From Pinus tabuliformis (Eukaryota; Streptophyta; Pinopsida; Pinales; Pinaceae), in the NCBI GenBank assembly GCA_031772625.1, contig CM062814.1, positions 361,495,750 to 361,559,749 of the forward strand: a stretch of 64,000 nucleotides of DNA. The letters are read 5' to 3'. The notes under the pieces were generated by a model. The model saw nothing but the letters and a program-made list of their open reading frames with translations. It was not told the DNA's origin and did no database searches. Below, in pieces: positions 23,580-36,678 of the stretch (positions are counted from its first letter, which is position 1; each line of letters begins with the position of its first letter). The translations under genes and the position numbers were made by a program.

Positions 23580-24490
23580 TATTCTGTCAAATTTGGATAT
23601 GGAAAACTCCAAGATGGTATTGAATAATAGCACATACAGCCCCTTTGGAAAATTGTTTGCAAATCTGAAAGTCTCCCCAAAATCAAAGTCTTCATATGGA
23701 CAAAGCTCAAGGGGAATATTCTCCCAAGGACAATCTCAGAAAACGAGGCAACCATGGTCCTTCAATCTTCCCTTTTTCATTTGAAGTTGAGGAAACCATT
23801 CATCATCTTTTATTTCATGCAAATTCTCAAATAATTGTTAGAAAGCCTTGGTAAGTCCTCTTCAAGTCCAATGAAATTCCACTCTTAGCATATGTATGAA
23901 TTATTTTTCATTTGGAAACCCAGTTATCCTTATTCTTTCAAAAACAAAACCATGCTCAAATGCTTCTCGACTAGCCGTCGGAATTTTTTATGTTGGCAGC
24001 ACTGTTTAGCAAGGGAAAAATATATATTTCAAAACAAAAAGGCAACAAGGAACAAATATATATTTCAAAACAAAATTCCAGCAAGGAACAAATATATATT
24101 TCAAAACAAAAGGCTTGAAACGAGGAAAGTCTTGGCCGGCAAAAACTTGAAGCCTTTCCATGTAAACCATTTTCTCCAAAGGTAACAATAAAATATATAT
24201 CAATCTATTACAAAATGAATAGAGACATTGGTTCAACTTCATCTTGGATAAATCACCCCACATTTTTTGTCTACCCATGAGAAATCTTCTTAGTTCAGTT
24301 AATTGGAAGGTGTGTTTAAAAGGTCATACTTTCATGGATTAGCTAAAATATCTCAGGTTGACCTGCCTCTTCTTTGATGGTGCCTCTAAATCAAATCTCA
24401 GTCGACCTAGCACTGGAGGTTTCATTATCAATCATCTGGGATCAAAATCAGTGTCATTCGATTTGGGGTTATGTATTGAATCTAACAAAA
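23580..24490 (+). mobile_element. LINE remnant: zinc-binding region and RNase H
   Basis: From about 23646 the plus strand encodes a segment of the plant LINE zinc-binding type (LPKIKVFIWTKLKGNILPRT), continuing in another frame with NHSSSFISCKFSNNC. This is followed by the post-RT motif ARNKYIFQNK, present three times at 24011-24118, and by an RNase H start, CLFFDGASKSNL...GGFIINHLGSKSVSF, at about 24364-24460. The order RT zinc-binding then RNase H is that of plant L1-type elements carrying RNase H. The remnant has frameshifts and stops and ends abruptly against the copia fossil near 24485. It is a different LINE kind from those at 11530 and 40240. Confidence 0.65.
24011..24118 (+). repeat. 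36-bp tandem triplication within the LINE remnant
   Basis: Units begin at 24011, 24047 and 24083 and share the core AAATATATATTTCAAAACAAA. The unit is 12 codons long and stays in frame, giving three successive copies of a NKYIFQNK-like peptide. Confidence 0.9.
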
Positions 24491-25486
24491 GGGACCACTA
24501 TCAAGAAACCAACCACTTCCCACCATTGATGAAAGCATGCATGTGAAGAGTGTGAAATCCAAATCAAACTGTGAAGCAAGTGCCTCACCTTCAAATCCTT
24601 CCTCAGATCCCTTCTTGGATTTCCTCTGTGGACAATTTGCAGCATAATGACCTACCTCATGACAATGAAAGCATTGTAATTTTGATTTGTCCACATTCTT
24701 CACACCATTGGAAACACTGGATTTAGAAAGAGAAACCTTTTCCTTCCCCTTCTTTGCCTTACTCACTAAGGCACAGTTCTCCTCATCCTCGGTGGATGAA
24801 GAACCATATCTGGTGCTCCGTCTGATCTCCTGCTACATCAAATCTGACCATAGTCATTCCCAATTTGGCAGTTTCTCCCTTCCATTAACCGAGTCCTAGT
24901 AGCTATGCCAGCTCTTAAGAAGGCCAAGGAGTGCTAGACTCACCATATCATCATCAGCTATCACGAACCCTACACTTGCAAGCTCATCCATGCATGTGAT
25001 GAGCTTGGTCAGATACATAGAGATCGTCTCATCCTTTTCACACTTGATCTTTCAAGGTTTGTCCTTCAGTGCTAGCATCCTCTGATCACTAGTATTCTGA
25101 TATAAATCTTTCAATTTTTTCTACATTACAAATGGAGACTCCTTCCCATGGAGGCTCGAGACAATGTGATCTTACACTCCCTCCAAGGTAATTCTCCTAT
25201 CTCTAGCCACACACTTCTTCCATTCAACCAGTTGAGTAGCATCAGTAGGCTTAGGGACTTCTTGATCAATGAAACCCTTAAGGTTGTTATCTTCCAATAC
25301 TGCCTCCATGCGATCCTTCCAAGATATATAGTTTGAGTTGCCATCAAGGGCGTACTCAGGCCTCAAGCCATAGAACGCCATCGGTGAAAAGGATTTGATA
25401 AGAACTTGAGATCTATATCCCGAATAATAAACTTCGAATTCCTTCATGTATACTATTCTTCCTTGATCACCTGTGCTCCGATACCA
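24482..25486 (-). mobile_element. Ty1/copia fossil, gag and start of protease
   Basis: On the minus strand, gag begins near 25447 and carries the conserved start PEYALDGNSNYISWKDRMEA (about 25350). It continues through ATQLVEWKKCVARDRRITL to a zinc knuckle CFHCHEVGHYAANC (about 24670) and a protease active-site block GWFLDSG at about 24490. The element stops there, abutting the LINE remnant. The primer-binding site (TGGTATCGGAGC in minus sense) is at 25475-25486. It is a truncated, broken fossil of a copia family different from copies A and B. Confidence 0.8.
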
Positions 25487-26154
25487 TGTAGAATTTTCTC
25501 TACAAATCAGCTAGCTCACTGATATCATGTAGAAAGTTCACCTGCATATCAAACTAATATATGCAATGTACTAAAGCATAATACTAGATCTACATCTACC
25601 ATAAACTTTGTGGAAGCTAATCAACCATGAGCAACATCAAGCATCAACACATATAATTAGTAAGGAGTCAATCACACATAACACAAAAGAATTTATCTGA
25701 GAAAAGCACCGACCTAAAACCCCATCTCTGTATTAACAATCAAGTGGAAATCCTCAACAACATACAAAAAGAATCATCTCAAAATCTATCCTTCTCCCTT
25801 TGTACTTTGATGATAAATCTCATGGACTACCTAGCCTTATATATAAAGGCTACACCTCAGGTCCAAGCTTCTGTTTCCTTGCGTAGTTTTGATTGGGGTC
25901 CAATTACAAAACACATGTAAATTGGCTTGATCATAGCTGCTATCACCTCAAGTCCAACTACGTAGTCATAGAAGGAAGAAGCTTCCTTCCCCATGCAAGG
26001 AATACTTACTAGAAATATCCTAGCATCTGATAGTACACTGCCCCACATCTGATCTCAACTGGGTCTCTGTCAGAACTGACATGCATCAGTTACCTATGAG
26101 TGAATACACAATTATTTGAAAATAACAGTTGTCACATGCATGCAGGCATCAACA
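25487..26154 (-). repeat. 5' LTR of the minus-strand copia fossil
   Basis: The inner end (ACA in minus sense) adjoins the primer-binding site at 25487. The outer end is placed at TGTTGATGCC in minus sense (26154). A TATA-like TATATATAAGG in minus sense near 25838-25850 fits an LTR promoter. The outer boundary is inferred, because no second LTR is present. Confidence 0.55.
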
Positions 26155-28352
26155 AACTATATCTCATTAATTTAATAACTTGTTAAATTAATCTAATTGA
26201 ACTTGATTAAGTTAAACTAAGTCAAATGATCCTCTCAATATGGAACTCATCCTTAATTCCTGAATCAATGGAGCAAATCATGGACACATTCCCCAATTAG
26301 TGGATAAGTAATTGCATGTTCTCACAAAGACTTCAAGTTTGATTTTCCTTAACTAATTAACTCATGGAGAATTAAGTAATTAATATTCCAAACTGTTGGT
26401 AAGACGAAACTAGAATTTACTTCCTATAGATAGACTAGGGACTGCTATAAATAAGAAGGGACCCATAAATGCTATTTTTAGAAGATGTTATTTTTAGCAG
26501 TTTCACCTCTCACCCAAGGTGGCCAAAATTCCACACTCGCCAAACTGCTATTTTTAGCAATTTCTATTTTTACATTTCTTGTTGCACACTTTTCAACAAC
26601 GTAGATCTAGGAGTTTTTAAAAGCATTCCATCAAGGTGTTAGCCTCTTTTTTTTTTCAACAAATTAGTATATCATAACCAACCCTTTAAAAAGAAAGGAA
26701 AAAAAAAACCAATATTATTTTTAAAGTAACTTATTTTGTTTATATTGAGTTATATGCCATTCTTTTAATTTGTAAATGATGAATATATTTCAGAGTGTTG
26801 GGTCTATTTGTGATTTCTCTAATGGAATATAAGCAATTGAACAATCAACCTCAATACTCAACCTCGACCAAGGTATTTCTTTGTTCTCTTACAAAAAAAT
26901 CTACTTTTTGGTCTCTAACCATGTCAATGGACTTTGAGACATTGAAAGTCATTTCAAAAAAATTATGAGTGCTTTAACTTAGGATAATTGATTTTGGCTT
27001 TTACAATTAAACTCAATCATATGTTTTAACTTGGGTTATAACAAATTGAATTTGTTAATTCTGCCTTTTCTCTCAATTAAAGATTGAAAACGAAATCCTA
27101 CAAAACACTCATATTCTAAGTGTAGGATGACATGGTGAAAATTACAATATTGTTGGCCCATGTGCATTCTATTTTCGATTTACTCATCTTTTGTATTTTG
27201 CCCTTTTGTTTTGTGTTTGACTTATACAATGGAGAAACAAAGTTATTAATCTTTTTGCATGCTTTTACAATGTTTGAAATTGTTGAATTGATTTTGAGTA
27301 TAAATCACATCCATGATTTTTGATCTAGATGTTGCAGGAAGAGTAACAGTTTAATGCTACTCTTTCCCACACCCCTGCCTTACTTTTTCCCACACCGCTG
27401 CCTTGCAGGACGAGTAACAGCTTAATGCTACTCTTTCCCACACCATTGCTTTACGGCGTTTGCTTTCTAACATTTGATGCAATTGCTAGTTATAAAAACA
27501 TGTATAATTTGAAGAAACAACCTAACATATATTTTAATAATTTTCTCAAAATAAAATAGTGTAGTTATTTATTTTCAATGGTAATTATTTTTTATTTAAT
27601 ATTATGAATAAAAAAAATAGGCAGCATGCTCCATTTAAATCCACGTGACATGGCTTTATATACCCATTCTCGCGGTCAGCACCCCTGTCTAGTTGGCATA
27701 ATTTGGCTGGCCTCATTTGGCATACCATCACTTGTGCAATCATCCATTCCTCCCTCGTGTGAGAGCTGAACCACGAGCTGAACCATAACATGCAAAAACT
27801 ATCGAATTTTTAGCTCCTGCAATCATTATTAAATACTACCATCTAGCTAGCCATTTCCACCTCTAGTATGCCAAGTATCATAAAGAAGCCTACAAAGACC
27901 CACTCGGAGATATGGTGGGTAACATTCTCTCTCACAGGAAATTACATGGTAGAATTCTCCCTTCTCCTTCCCCATTCACATTGGTTTGAAAAATTAACAC
28001 AGCTCTCAATGTGCTGGTGGGAAGAGACAGAAAGGAAAGTTTGCTGGCTACTAGGCCTAACCCCGCAATGTCAGATTATTAGTGTTTCAGTATAAGTCAG
28101 AATTATGTACCAGCCAAGAACAAATATAAATGCCAAATTGAATTCATTTCACAAAATTGATTGGTCACAAATGATTGCATATAATTGATGCATAGTTCTA
28201 TTGTCAGCGATGGAAAACTCCCTTGAATAGGTTCGTTTCTCCCTCCTTTGGGTTTAGCACAACTCTCTCTCCCAAAAAATTGTTGTTTGAGTATGTTTCT
28301 CTCCACCCTTCTACCTTCTTCCTATGATACTTTGTGTAAATATTTTAACTCC
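26155..28352. other. Intergenic, no gene recognised
   Basis: Contains a diverged short duplication with GAGTAACAG..TTAATGCTACTCTTTCCCACACC at about 27340-27380 and 27413-27450. A patch at 27640-28100 is less AT-rich, but its open frames match nothing known. Confidence 0.45.
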
Positions 28353-28608
28353 TAACATTTAATAATAACTTGATTTTTTAATTATATTGTTATATTAATT
28401 ATTTTCATAAGATAATTAGTACATCAATAAGTATGTGAAGGTGGTTAGTGCATATAAAATGTGCTTAACTATATTATAACTAACATTTAATAATAACTTG
28501 ATTTTTTAATAATATTGTTATATTAATTATTTTCATAAGATAATTAGTACATCAATAAGTATGTGAAGGTGGTTAGTGCATATAAAATGTGCTTAACTAT
28601 ATTATAAA
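28353..28608. repeat. 128-bp tandem duplication, nearly identical copies
   Basis: Units 28353-28480 and 28481-28608 differ at about one to three positions, so this is one of the youngest duplications in the window. Confidence 0.95.
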
Positions 28609-29552
28609 GAATTATGTTCAAATCAAAATTTTAAAATTTTATTACGAATGAAATATGAATAAAATATGATTTTATTTTTAATTTTTAATTTTTATTTTTA
28701 TAAGTAGTTATATTATATGTGGAGTGGAGTGATTATCTAGTAAGCTATGGAAATCAGTAAGCTGACATCATCTCACTCCATAGAGAGATGTCATGCAATT
28801 AGCAAGTGGAAGTTTTGGGTCAAGTATAACTCAGTTTAATCAGTATGGAATTGGCCTATCATTGCATTCAATTAATACATTTTGTTATAATTTCACCTGT
28901 AGTCATCACAAAATGCATTTCCATTGTGGACTATTTAACATTAATAATTGTTAAGAAATTTAGTTCCTGGCCTATGAATCTGATTATGAAGTCTATATTA
29001 TCAGCATTATTAAAATATTTATTTTATTGGGTAAACTTTTTTGTCATCTATGTTTTGAATTGGAATCCATTTGTTGTTTCCTTTCATTACTACTTTTTTC
29101 TTGTTTTCCTTGTTTAATATCTCCATCTCTCCTATCTTGATTCTCTATTTTCTTATCTAAAAAATCATATTTTTCCTTGCTCGATTCATTATACACTCCA
29201 TCTCCCTTTGGTTTCAAGTGTCTTAAGTTTGTTTGTGTCATGGAGTTGGTCCCTCACTACTACTCACTCTTTTTGTTTCTTGTTCTCCCTATAGATTCCT
29301 GCCTCACCACCTCACTCATCCTGCTTTCCTCCATCCTCCTCTTCTTACTACCTATCCAATGCTTCTCTATTTACCGTCTCATTCTTAGTCCATCTCTCTA
29401 TATCGTTCTCTTCACCATTTCACATTCACGTTTGGAATGACATCTAAAATCCCTAGATAGGGATCTAGTAGTAAGGTGCGTCACCCTTAGACACTTGCTC
29501 AAGGTAGCGTAGAAGAAACTTCTCATCATTTTAGAACTGACACCCCTATTGG
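28609..29552. other. Intergenic, no gene recognised
   Basis: Short open frames on both strands near 29040-29440 have low-complexity composition. No family was recognised. Confidence 0.45.
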
Positions 29553-29557
29553 TTAAG

Positions 29558-31515
29558 TGTAACAACCCCTGGTTGGGTTTCCATGTAAACAAAATGAAAC
29601 CAAGGTCATGGGACATGTATTCCAAGATGAATGTTGGGAAAAACATAGTGATTAATTAATGACTATGGAAATTGGCAAAGGCATTGGCAAATAAAAATAA
29701 CAATAATTGGTATTTTGTTTATGAAATAAAGGAAAATAGGAGAAATGAAAGAAAAAGAGACAGATATTTTCATGAAGGAAATTGAAGGAAAAATGAAGGG
29801 AAATGAATAAAATAGAGACCTTAATGATAAAAAGGATTTTGAGGATCATTCCACAACTTTTGTTAGTTCAGTATTTGGCTCTTTCATTTATTCTCTCATT
29901 CTCTCATACTCTTGTACACTCAAATTATTATTGGAGCATTCTTGGAGCATTTTGGAATACATTGTATTTGGAGAAAGAAGGCAATGGAAATAAAGAAATC
30001 TTAAGGGAATAGGTGGTTCAATCGCTACAGGTAGATTTATTTGCAAGTAACAGGTTTCATGTGTCATTTCTTTCCTTATTTATGGATGCATGGTATATGC
30101 ATGTGATTTTTTGGTTATATGTTGTCATTGGCATGAATGTTTGCCTCAATTGCTAGTGCTTTTATCCTTGCACTGCCATTTCCTAGATAGCAATGGTGTT
30201 ATTGGTTTTTCCATTTGTTGTTTTTCTAACTGGTGCTCATAAATCTTTATGGTTGTGGGTTTGAAAAAATGCTCTAGAAGCCCTATAGCATCTTGGGTCT
30301 AGTTACTAGTAGCGGAGGGTAGGTTAGGAGAAATTCTCTAGAGCCCTTGATTGGTTGAGTTGCTAGTATTTGGAATTGTGTTGGACAAACTCGCTGGAGC
30401 CCTCAAAGGTTGGGGGTTGAGTTACTAGTTCATGAAGCCCTGGACAACTTGGGAACATACCAATCTAGTTGAAGTTACTGATGCCCAACCATGGAGGTGA
30501 AAAAATGTTGATGAGGGTTGAGGTAATATAGCCAATGGAATCCTTGGTTTGGTTTTTTTTGAGTTATTACGTGAGATCCCACATTCCTACTTAAAATATG
30601 GTGTGAGGGTGATTGGTTGAAAGAGATATTTGGTTCAGCCCAATCTATGGTGAAGTGGTATGTGGATGTCCCTAACTTGGTTAGTATTTTCATATGTTAA
30701 TATGAGACATTTCCCTATTGTGATCTATTAGAATTTCTAGCGATTATGTTGGTGATATTATGGCTGAGTTTTCATGCTTTCTATGCTAGTTATTTTATGG
30801 TTATATGCTAGTTATATGATATAGATTATCAATGACCCTTGTCATGAATTGTTTAGTTATTGATTGGCTGATGAATTTATGGACTAATATGTTTTTCTTC
30901 AACTATGTGAAGATGGCATAGGGCCTTCACGGTGATTCTTAGATGAATCTCATACTATTATAATCAAATATGCATTCATGATCTGTAGTTTACATGTTTT
31001 CCATGTGTTTGACAAAATGTCTAGTGTGTTGTATGTAGTCTAGGTCAATTTTTTAATTCAAGATCGAATGTTTACATTTGTTTTCATGCTTATTATGATT
31101 TTGGAAAGTATCGGGAGGTTTTGGGCAGTGGTTTGGAGGTTGGCTTGGAATTATGGCTCATATCTAGGGACCACACCCTCCAAACTAGGTGAGTTGGGCC
31201 ACAACTGCATGGAGCAATTGTTATGCATGCACTTGGAAGCCTATAACCACACCCAAGCCTTGTCATGTATACGATTGGGAGTCTAGGTTAGTGAAAAAGA
31301 GCTCCAACTTATGGTTTCATCACGCAAAGTGCTCCTTTGACCATTGTGTGTCTCATAGCACTCATGGATGTTGTGAGTTGTTAGTTGTGCTCAGTTTGTA
31401 AGCACTAGTTCCTTAACTAGAGCTTCAAGGTTAGGTCTTGTCATAGTAAATCTTTGTCTAATTTTTACCCTGGAAGGTCAGTGAATTTGGATAAATATGG
31501 GAGGAGGTACTCACA
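29558..31515 (+). repeat. 5' LTR of the gypsy fossil, about 1.96 kb
   Basis: TG...CA ends. Followed after three bases by the primer-binding site TGGTATCAGAGTGAGG (31519), complementary to initiator tRNA-Met. Confidence 0.9.
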
Positions 31516-31949
31516 TATTGGTATCAGAGTGAGGTTGTAGAACTAGACCTTAGGGTAGATTTGATTATTATGCATTCATACCCAGTTGTCGATGTGTTTG
31601 TCATACATGCATATTGGTTGTTTCTCATGACAATAATTGTTTCAGTTGTGTCATCATGCAGAGCTTTATGAAGTTAACGATGATATGAATGATATGTTCA
31701 TTTCATTATATATAAATGTGTTGTTCTAATCGATATTGACTGCGTAAATGAGATAACCTCCCATGAAATTCGTATAGGTATGATGATTATGTATATATTT
31801 GGTTTATCTGACATGGTATGTTTGTGGGATTACAAGCAAATGGTGGATTGGAGTTTATGTGACTCTCTTTATAGATCATATGAGTAACACAAATATGAGT
31901 ACTCCCTTGATATAATAGAGATATTGAGAAGTCTAAAGACATAAGTCAT

Positions 31950-33060
31950 AAGTTGTAAGGTGGATTGTGATAGGACATTTAGACACAATAAATACTTTCG
32001 AGAGAAGAGGAAAAGAATCCAGAGGTCAATACAATGATTCTTCAAAGTTTATCATATTTTTAGAGAGGTCCAACCACAACACCGTTATGGACAAGAAGAA
32101 AGGAGAAATGGGGCATATGGTAGCAACACTCATGGAGGACATCGTTTGGATTGGGATGATATGGTTCAAGATGGTAGATGGATAAATACACCTAACATGA
32201 GAGGTAGTGGTTATGGGTTCTATTCTATTTTTGGTTGATAGAGACAACATGGTCATCATCATTATGATCCTTACATGAAGAGTGAGAAGCAATACTTTCT
32301 GAATGAGTTCAAGAAAATCGAACCTCTTACCTTTGTTGGAGAGTTGAAGAAACGAGGAGATGTAGAAACCTGCAAGCTTGGGATGAAGAAGTTTTTCAAG
32401 CTTTATGATTACACAAAGAATATGAAAGCCAGGATAGCCATATTTAGTATTAAGGGAATGTAGACATTCGGTGGAAAGATGTGAAGCGTGTCAGAGGTAT
32501 CAAGACATAGGATTTGAGTCAGCATGAATTCAAGAGACTTATTAGAAAGAATTACTTACTAGAGAGATACTATGACAATGAGGCTAAGGAGTTCTATGAA
32601 TTTAAGATGGGATCTATGATAGATGAAGGATATATGACTATGTTATTGGAGTTGAACTGAGGTATGTACCCTATGTTAATGATGAGAAGATAAAGGTTCA
32701 AACATTCGTTAGTGGATTTTCGTTAGCATCTAAACATTAGATTGATTATGATTATTCGTAAACATTGGAGGAAGTAATTGGGAAGTTGAAACAATTTTAT
32801 GAGTATTATAAGCATAAGTTAGAACCTAATTGGGGTTGGAAACATAATGTCAATACCAAAGGAAAATGGGACAAGAAGAGAGGAAAACCTTTGTATCCTA
32901 GTAACAAGGAGAATACAAAGTCGTATAAGAAATGCAATGAAATTGAAAGAGGATAGGGATTTCAATCTAAGGGCGAGAACAAGGTTGATGGCAGGAAATC
33001 TTTGCAATGTTGGACATGTGGTAAGGATCTTTACATAAGAGATTATCTACAACATTAGGT
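31950..33060 (+). mobile_element. Gypsy fossil: gag region
   Basis: Gag-like segments include FKKIEPLTFVGELKKRGDVE (about 32309) and a basic stretch with KPLYPSNKEN (about 32887), ending near a CWTCGK zinc-knuckle-like motif at about 33010. The order and position relative to the RT support gag. Confidence 0.65.
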
Positions 33061-33739
33061 TGGAAAACTACATATTTACAATGCTCGGGAGGTAGAGATA
33101 GTTGGGGATGTTGGACAGAGTATCCCTCAGATTTTGCAATAGTGGATGATAGGTAGGCTAGTCATCAGGCATCTATTACCGAGATCAAAGGTAATCGTTT
33201 TTATCAAGTTGTTTATATTTTGATTTAACTTGGATCTAACTATAGCTATATTCGTCCTAACCTAGTGGATAAGTGTTGCTCAAATAAAGAAGTACATGTA
33301 GAGCCTTCGTTGGTGTAGTTGACTACATGTACCAGGAAAAGAGTCCATCATGAGGTGAGGTATTTTGCTTTTGAGCTACACGATAAGTCTACATCTGTGC
33401 ATCTAAATGTGCCTTTGTTGGGACAATACAATATGATTTTGGGTATGGATTGTTTTTATATTCATGAGATTAAGGTAGGTTGTTAAAATAAGGCTATTAA
33501 GTGCTTGGATGATGATGGAGAGAAGAGAATCTTGCAAGGTTAGAACAAGCCTACATCAGTGAGAATGGTTACAACTATGCAAGAAAAGTGTAGTAGCAGG
33601 AAAGGGTATGGATTTTTTCAGTTCATATTTCAAGTTACAAAGGGAAAGATGTTGAGGATCTTGAATTCATGAAGAGGTATCTGGTTTTGTAGTAGTTTCA
33701 ATATGTATTTCCAGCATATATATTAGAGTGAATTGTATA

Positions 33740-34810
33740 GTATGAACACTCTGGAAATGGTGGAATTGAAGTTGCATCTAAAGGAAATGCTTGATAACGG
33801 ATACATTAGGCCAAGTCCACCTTGGGGTGCACCAATAATGTTTGTGAAGAAGAAGGATGACACTCTTAAGTTATGTATTTATTAAAAAGTTAAACAAGGT
33901 AACAATCAAGAACAAGTACCCTTTTCCATTGATTGATGACTTGTTTGATCAGTTGAAGGGAGCAACAATGTTCTCAAAGATCGACTTGGGATTAGTATAT
34001 CATCAGGTACACATTGAATAAGAGGTTGTTTGAAAAAACACATTCCATAATAGGTATGGGAATTATGAGTTTGATGTGGTTCCTTTTGGTTTGACTAATG
34101 CTCTAGCTAATTTCATGTCTTTGATGAGTATTGACTTGCGTCCTTATCTGGAAACATTTGTGATAATGTTCATTGATGAGATATTGATATATATTCTAAT
34201 AATGATGAAGAGAATGAAGAAAATCTAATAGTAGTATTGAGATTTCTAAGAGAGTATCAGTTGTATTCCATGATTAGTAATTTTAGCTTCTTTCAAACAC
34301 ATGATCATTATTTAGGACATGTTGTTTCCAAGGAATGTATAGCAATGGACTCAAAAAAGATCAAATCTATCATGGAATGGGAAACTCCTAGAAATGTGAT
34401 GAGGTCACATCATTCATGGGATTAATAGGTTATTAAAGGAATATAATCAAGAACTTCTCACTAATTTCCTATCTGATTACATCTTTGCCGTGAAGTTTGA
34501 ATGGAATGAGGAGTGTGCAACTAGTTTTGAGAAGTTGAAGCATTTTCTTACACATTCTCCAATTTTGAAGATTGCAGATCTAGACAAAGATTTTGTGGTA
34601 TGTAGAGATTGCAAGAGAGTACTTGGTGGAGCATTGATGCAAGAAGGACATGTGGTATGCTATGAGTCAAGGAATTTGAATGAGTAGAAGAAAAGCTATG
34701 TCACTCATGATATTGGGCTGGTAGCTATCATTTATTCATTGAATATGTGGAGACACTATCTTGTTGGTATGAGGTTCATCTTGATGAGGGATCACAGTGG
34801 GATGATGTAC
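33740..34810 (+). mobile_element. Gypsy fossil: reverse transcriptase and RNase H region
   Basis: Recognisable blocks are [20 protein letters not shown] (about 33799), [20 protein letters not shown] (about 33915), the VPFGLTNA block (about 34080) and a FIDEILIY catalytic-type block (about 34171). An RNase H start, with SPILKIADLDKDFVV, follows at about 34555. Confidence 0.8.
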
Positions 34811-35159
34811 TTATTTAATCAACCTAATGTGAATGCTAGATAAGCTAGATGGTCGGCTACTCTCAGTGATTTGATTTCAAGTTTAGGTATATTAAAGGAA
34901 AGGAGATCACTATTGCAGATGATCTTAATACAAGAATACATGTGAATCACATTGCAACGTTGAGTTCTTATCTGAGAGACTTGTAGGAGAAGATATTGCA
35001 GGTAGGACAACATGATGACAGGTATCATAAATTGAGGCATAGATTATAGCAACATGGTATAGGTGATCAAGATGTAGATTATCATCTCATGATAGATGGC
35101 ATGGTCAACTTTAGAAAACGATTTATGTATCAAATGAAAATGAGCTTAAGAATCTTATC

Positions 35160-36240
35160 TTGAGGGAGTTTCATGTCAAGCCATATTCAGGTCACCTGGG
35201 ATATTAGAATACATTGACAACAATTAATAAATTCTATCATTGGCCAAAATTTAACAAGGAGGTGGTTGAGTTTCTTATGAGAAATTTGGATTGTTAGCAG
35301 GCAAAAGTAGAGTGTAAGAATCCAAGTGGACTATTGCAACTGATTCCAAATCCAGGGTAAAAATGGGAGGTCATTTCAACGGACTTCATTATAGGCTTTC
35401 TAAGGATATTGAAGAAACTTCATTCTATTATGGTTGTGGTCAACAGGTTAAGTAAGGTAGCACAATTCATTACAGTTAAGTCTAGGAATTCAACTGCTGA
35501 GGTAGCTAATATTTTCATGAGGGAGATAAGTAGGTTACATGGTTTTCCTAAGAATATCGTATTAGATAGTGATGTGAAATTCACTTCCAGGTTCTTGAAG
35601 GCATTGTTTGCAGGTTTGGGGATAAATCTGGCCTTCATTATAGCTTATCATTCATAGATAGATGGACACACAAAGAGGGTTAATAGGATTCTTGAGTACA
35701 TATTGAGGATGTATGTCATGCATTAGTAGTGAAAGTAGGATGAGTGTCTTCTATTGGTACATTTTTCATATAGCAATGTGTATTGAGAGTTTGTGAAGAT
35801 GATTCCATTTGAGGCACTTTATGGGTGGAGTTGTAATACACCCATCAACAGGAGTTATCCAATGAACATGGTATTGATTGGACCGAACATGTTAACAGAG
35901 ATGGAACAAGAAATGTGGGTTATTAACATGAATTCAAAGGAAACACATGAAAATAATAAGAGTTACGTATATAACCATAGGGTATTTAAGGAGTTTTAGG
36001 TTTGGGAACATGTGTACTTGCACGTCAAGCCCAAGATGATCTCCTTGAGGATTGGGACATGTGCCATGCAAACACCTTGGTAGTACGAGCCTTTTGAAAT
36101 CCTTGAGAGGATTAGACCAGTGGCTTGTTCACTTGCACTGCCTTCGATAGTGAAAGTACATGATGCTCTTCATATTTGATTACCTAAGAAGTATGTCCAT
36201 TATGTTAATCATGTAATTGATTGGTTTGTATTACAGGTGT
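35160..36240 (+). mobile_element. Gypsy fossil: integrase region
   Basis: Integrase core blocks include VVVNRLSKVAQFITVKSRNS (about 35433) and the segment RLHGFPKNIVLDSDVKF (about 35533). A C-terminal part with DALHI and LPKKYV follows at about 36160-36195. A chromodomain is possible there but not demonstrable by eye. Confidence 0.75.
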
Positions 36241-36678
36241 AATCATAGGGATAATCCTAACTAGAACCACAATGCATATTGCCGCGAAAATAGCTCATGC
36301 CGGGGAACAGAGAAGTCAAGTAGGTTAAAGCGCATTGGAAGCACTTTGGGCCCGTTGAATCTACATGGGATATGGATGATCATATGTGGGCTCTGTATCC
36401 TTCATTATTTTCTAGTTCCAGCGAATAAGTTCTTGGTATATGTATATATATATAGATTTTGTTGTAGATACCACAACGAGTTGTGTTATAAATCTCCAAT
36501 AAGTGGTTTGATTATTATTTTTTTCCTATTGGTCATGGCCTGGAGTAGTTTTTCATTGTAAAGACTAAATGGCGCTAGGTTATAAATCTCCATGGGCAAT
36601 AAGTTTTGTTTTCTATAGTTTGTTGGCCATAGGTGTCATTGAACATTGAGGACATTGTTCCCCCAAGTGCGAGGGGTT

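Noticed and set aside
27868-28095. 75-codon open frame in a less AT-rich patch
   Set aside because: No recognised domain or codon-use support.
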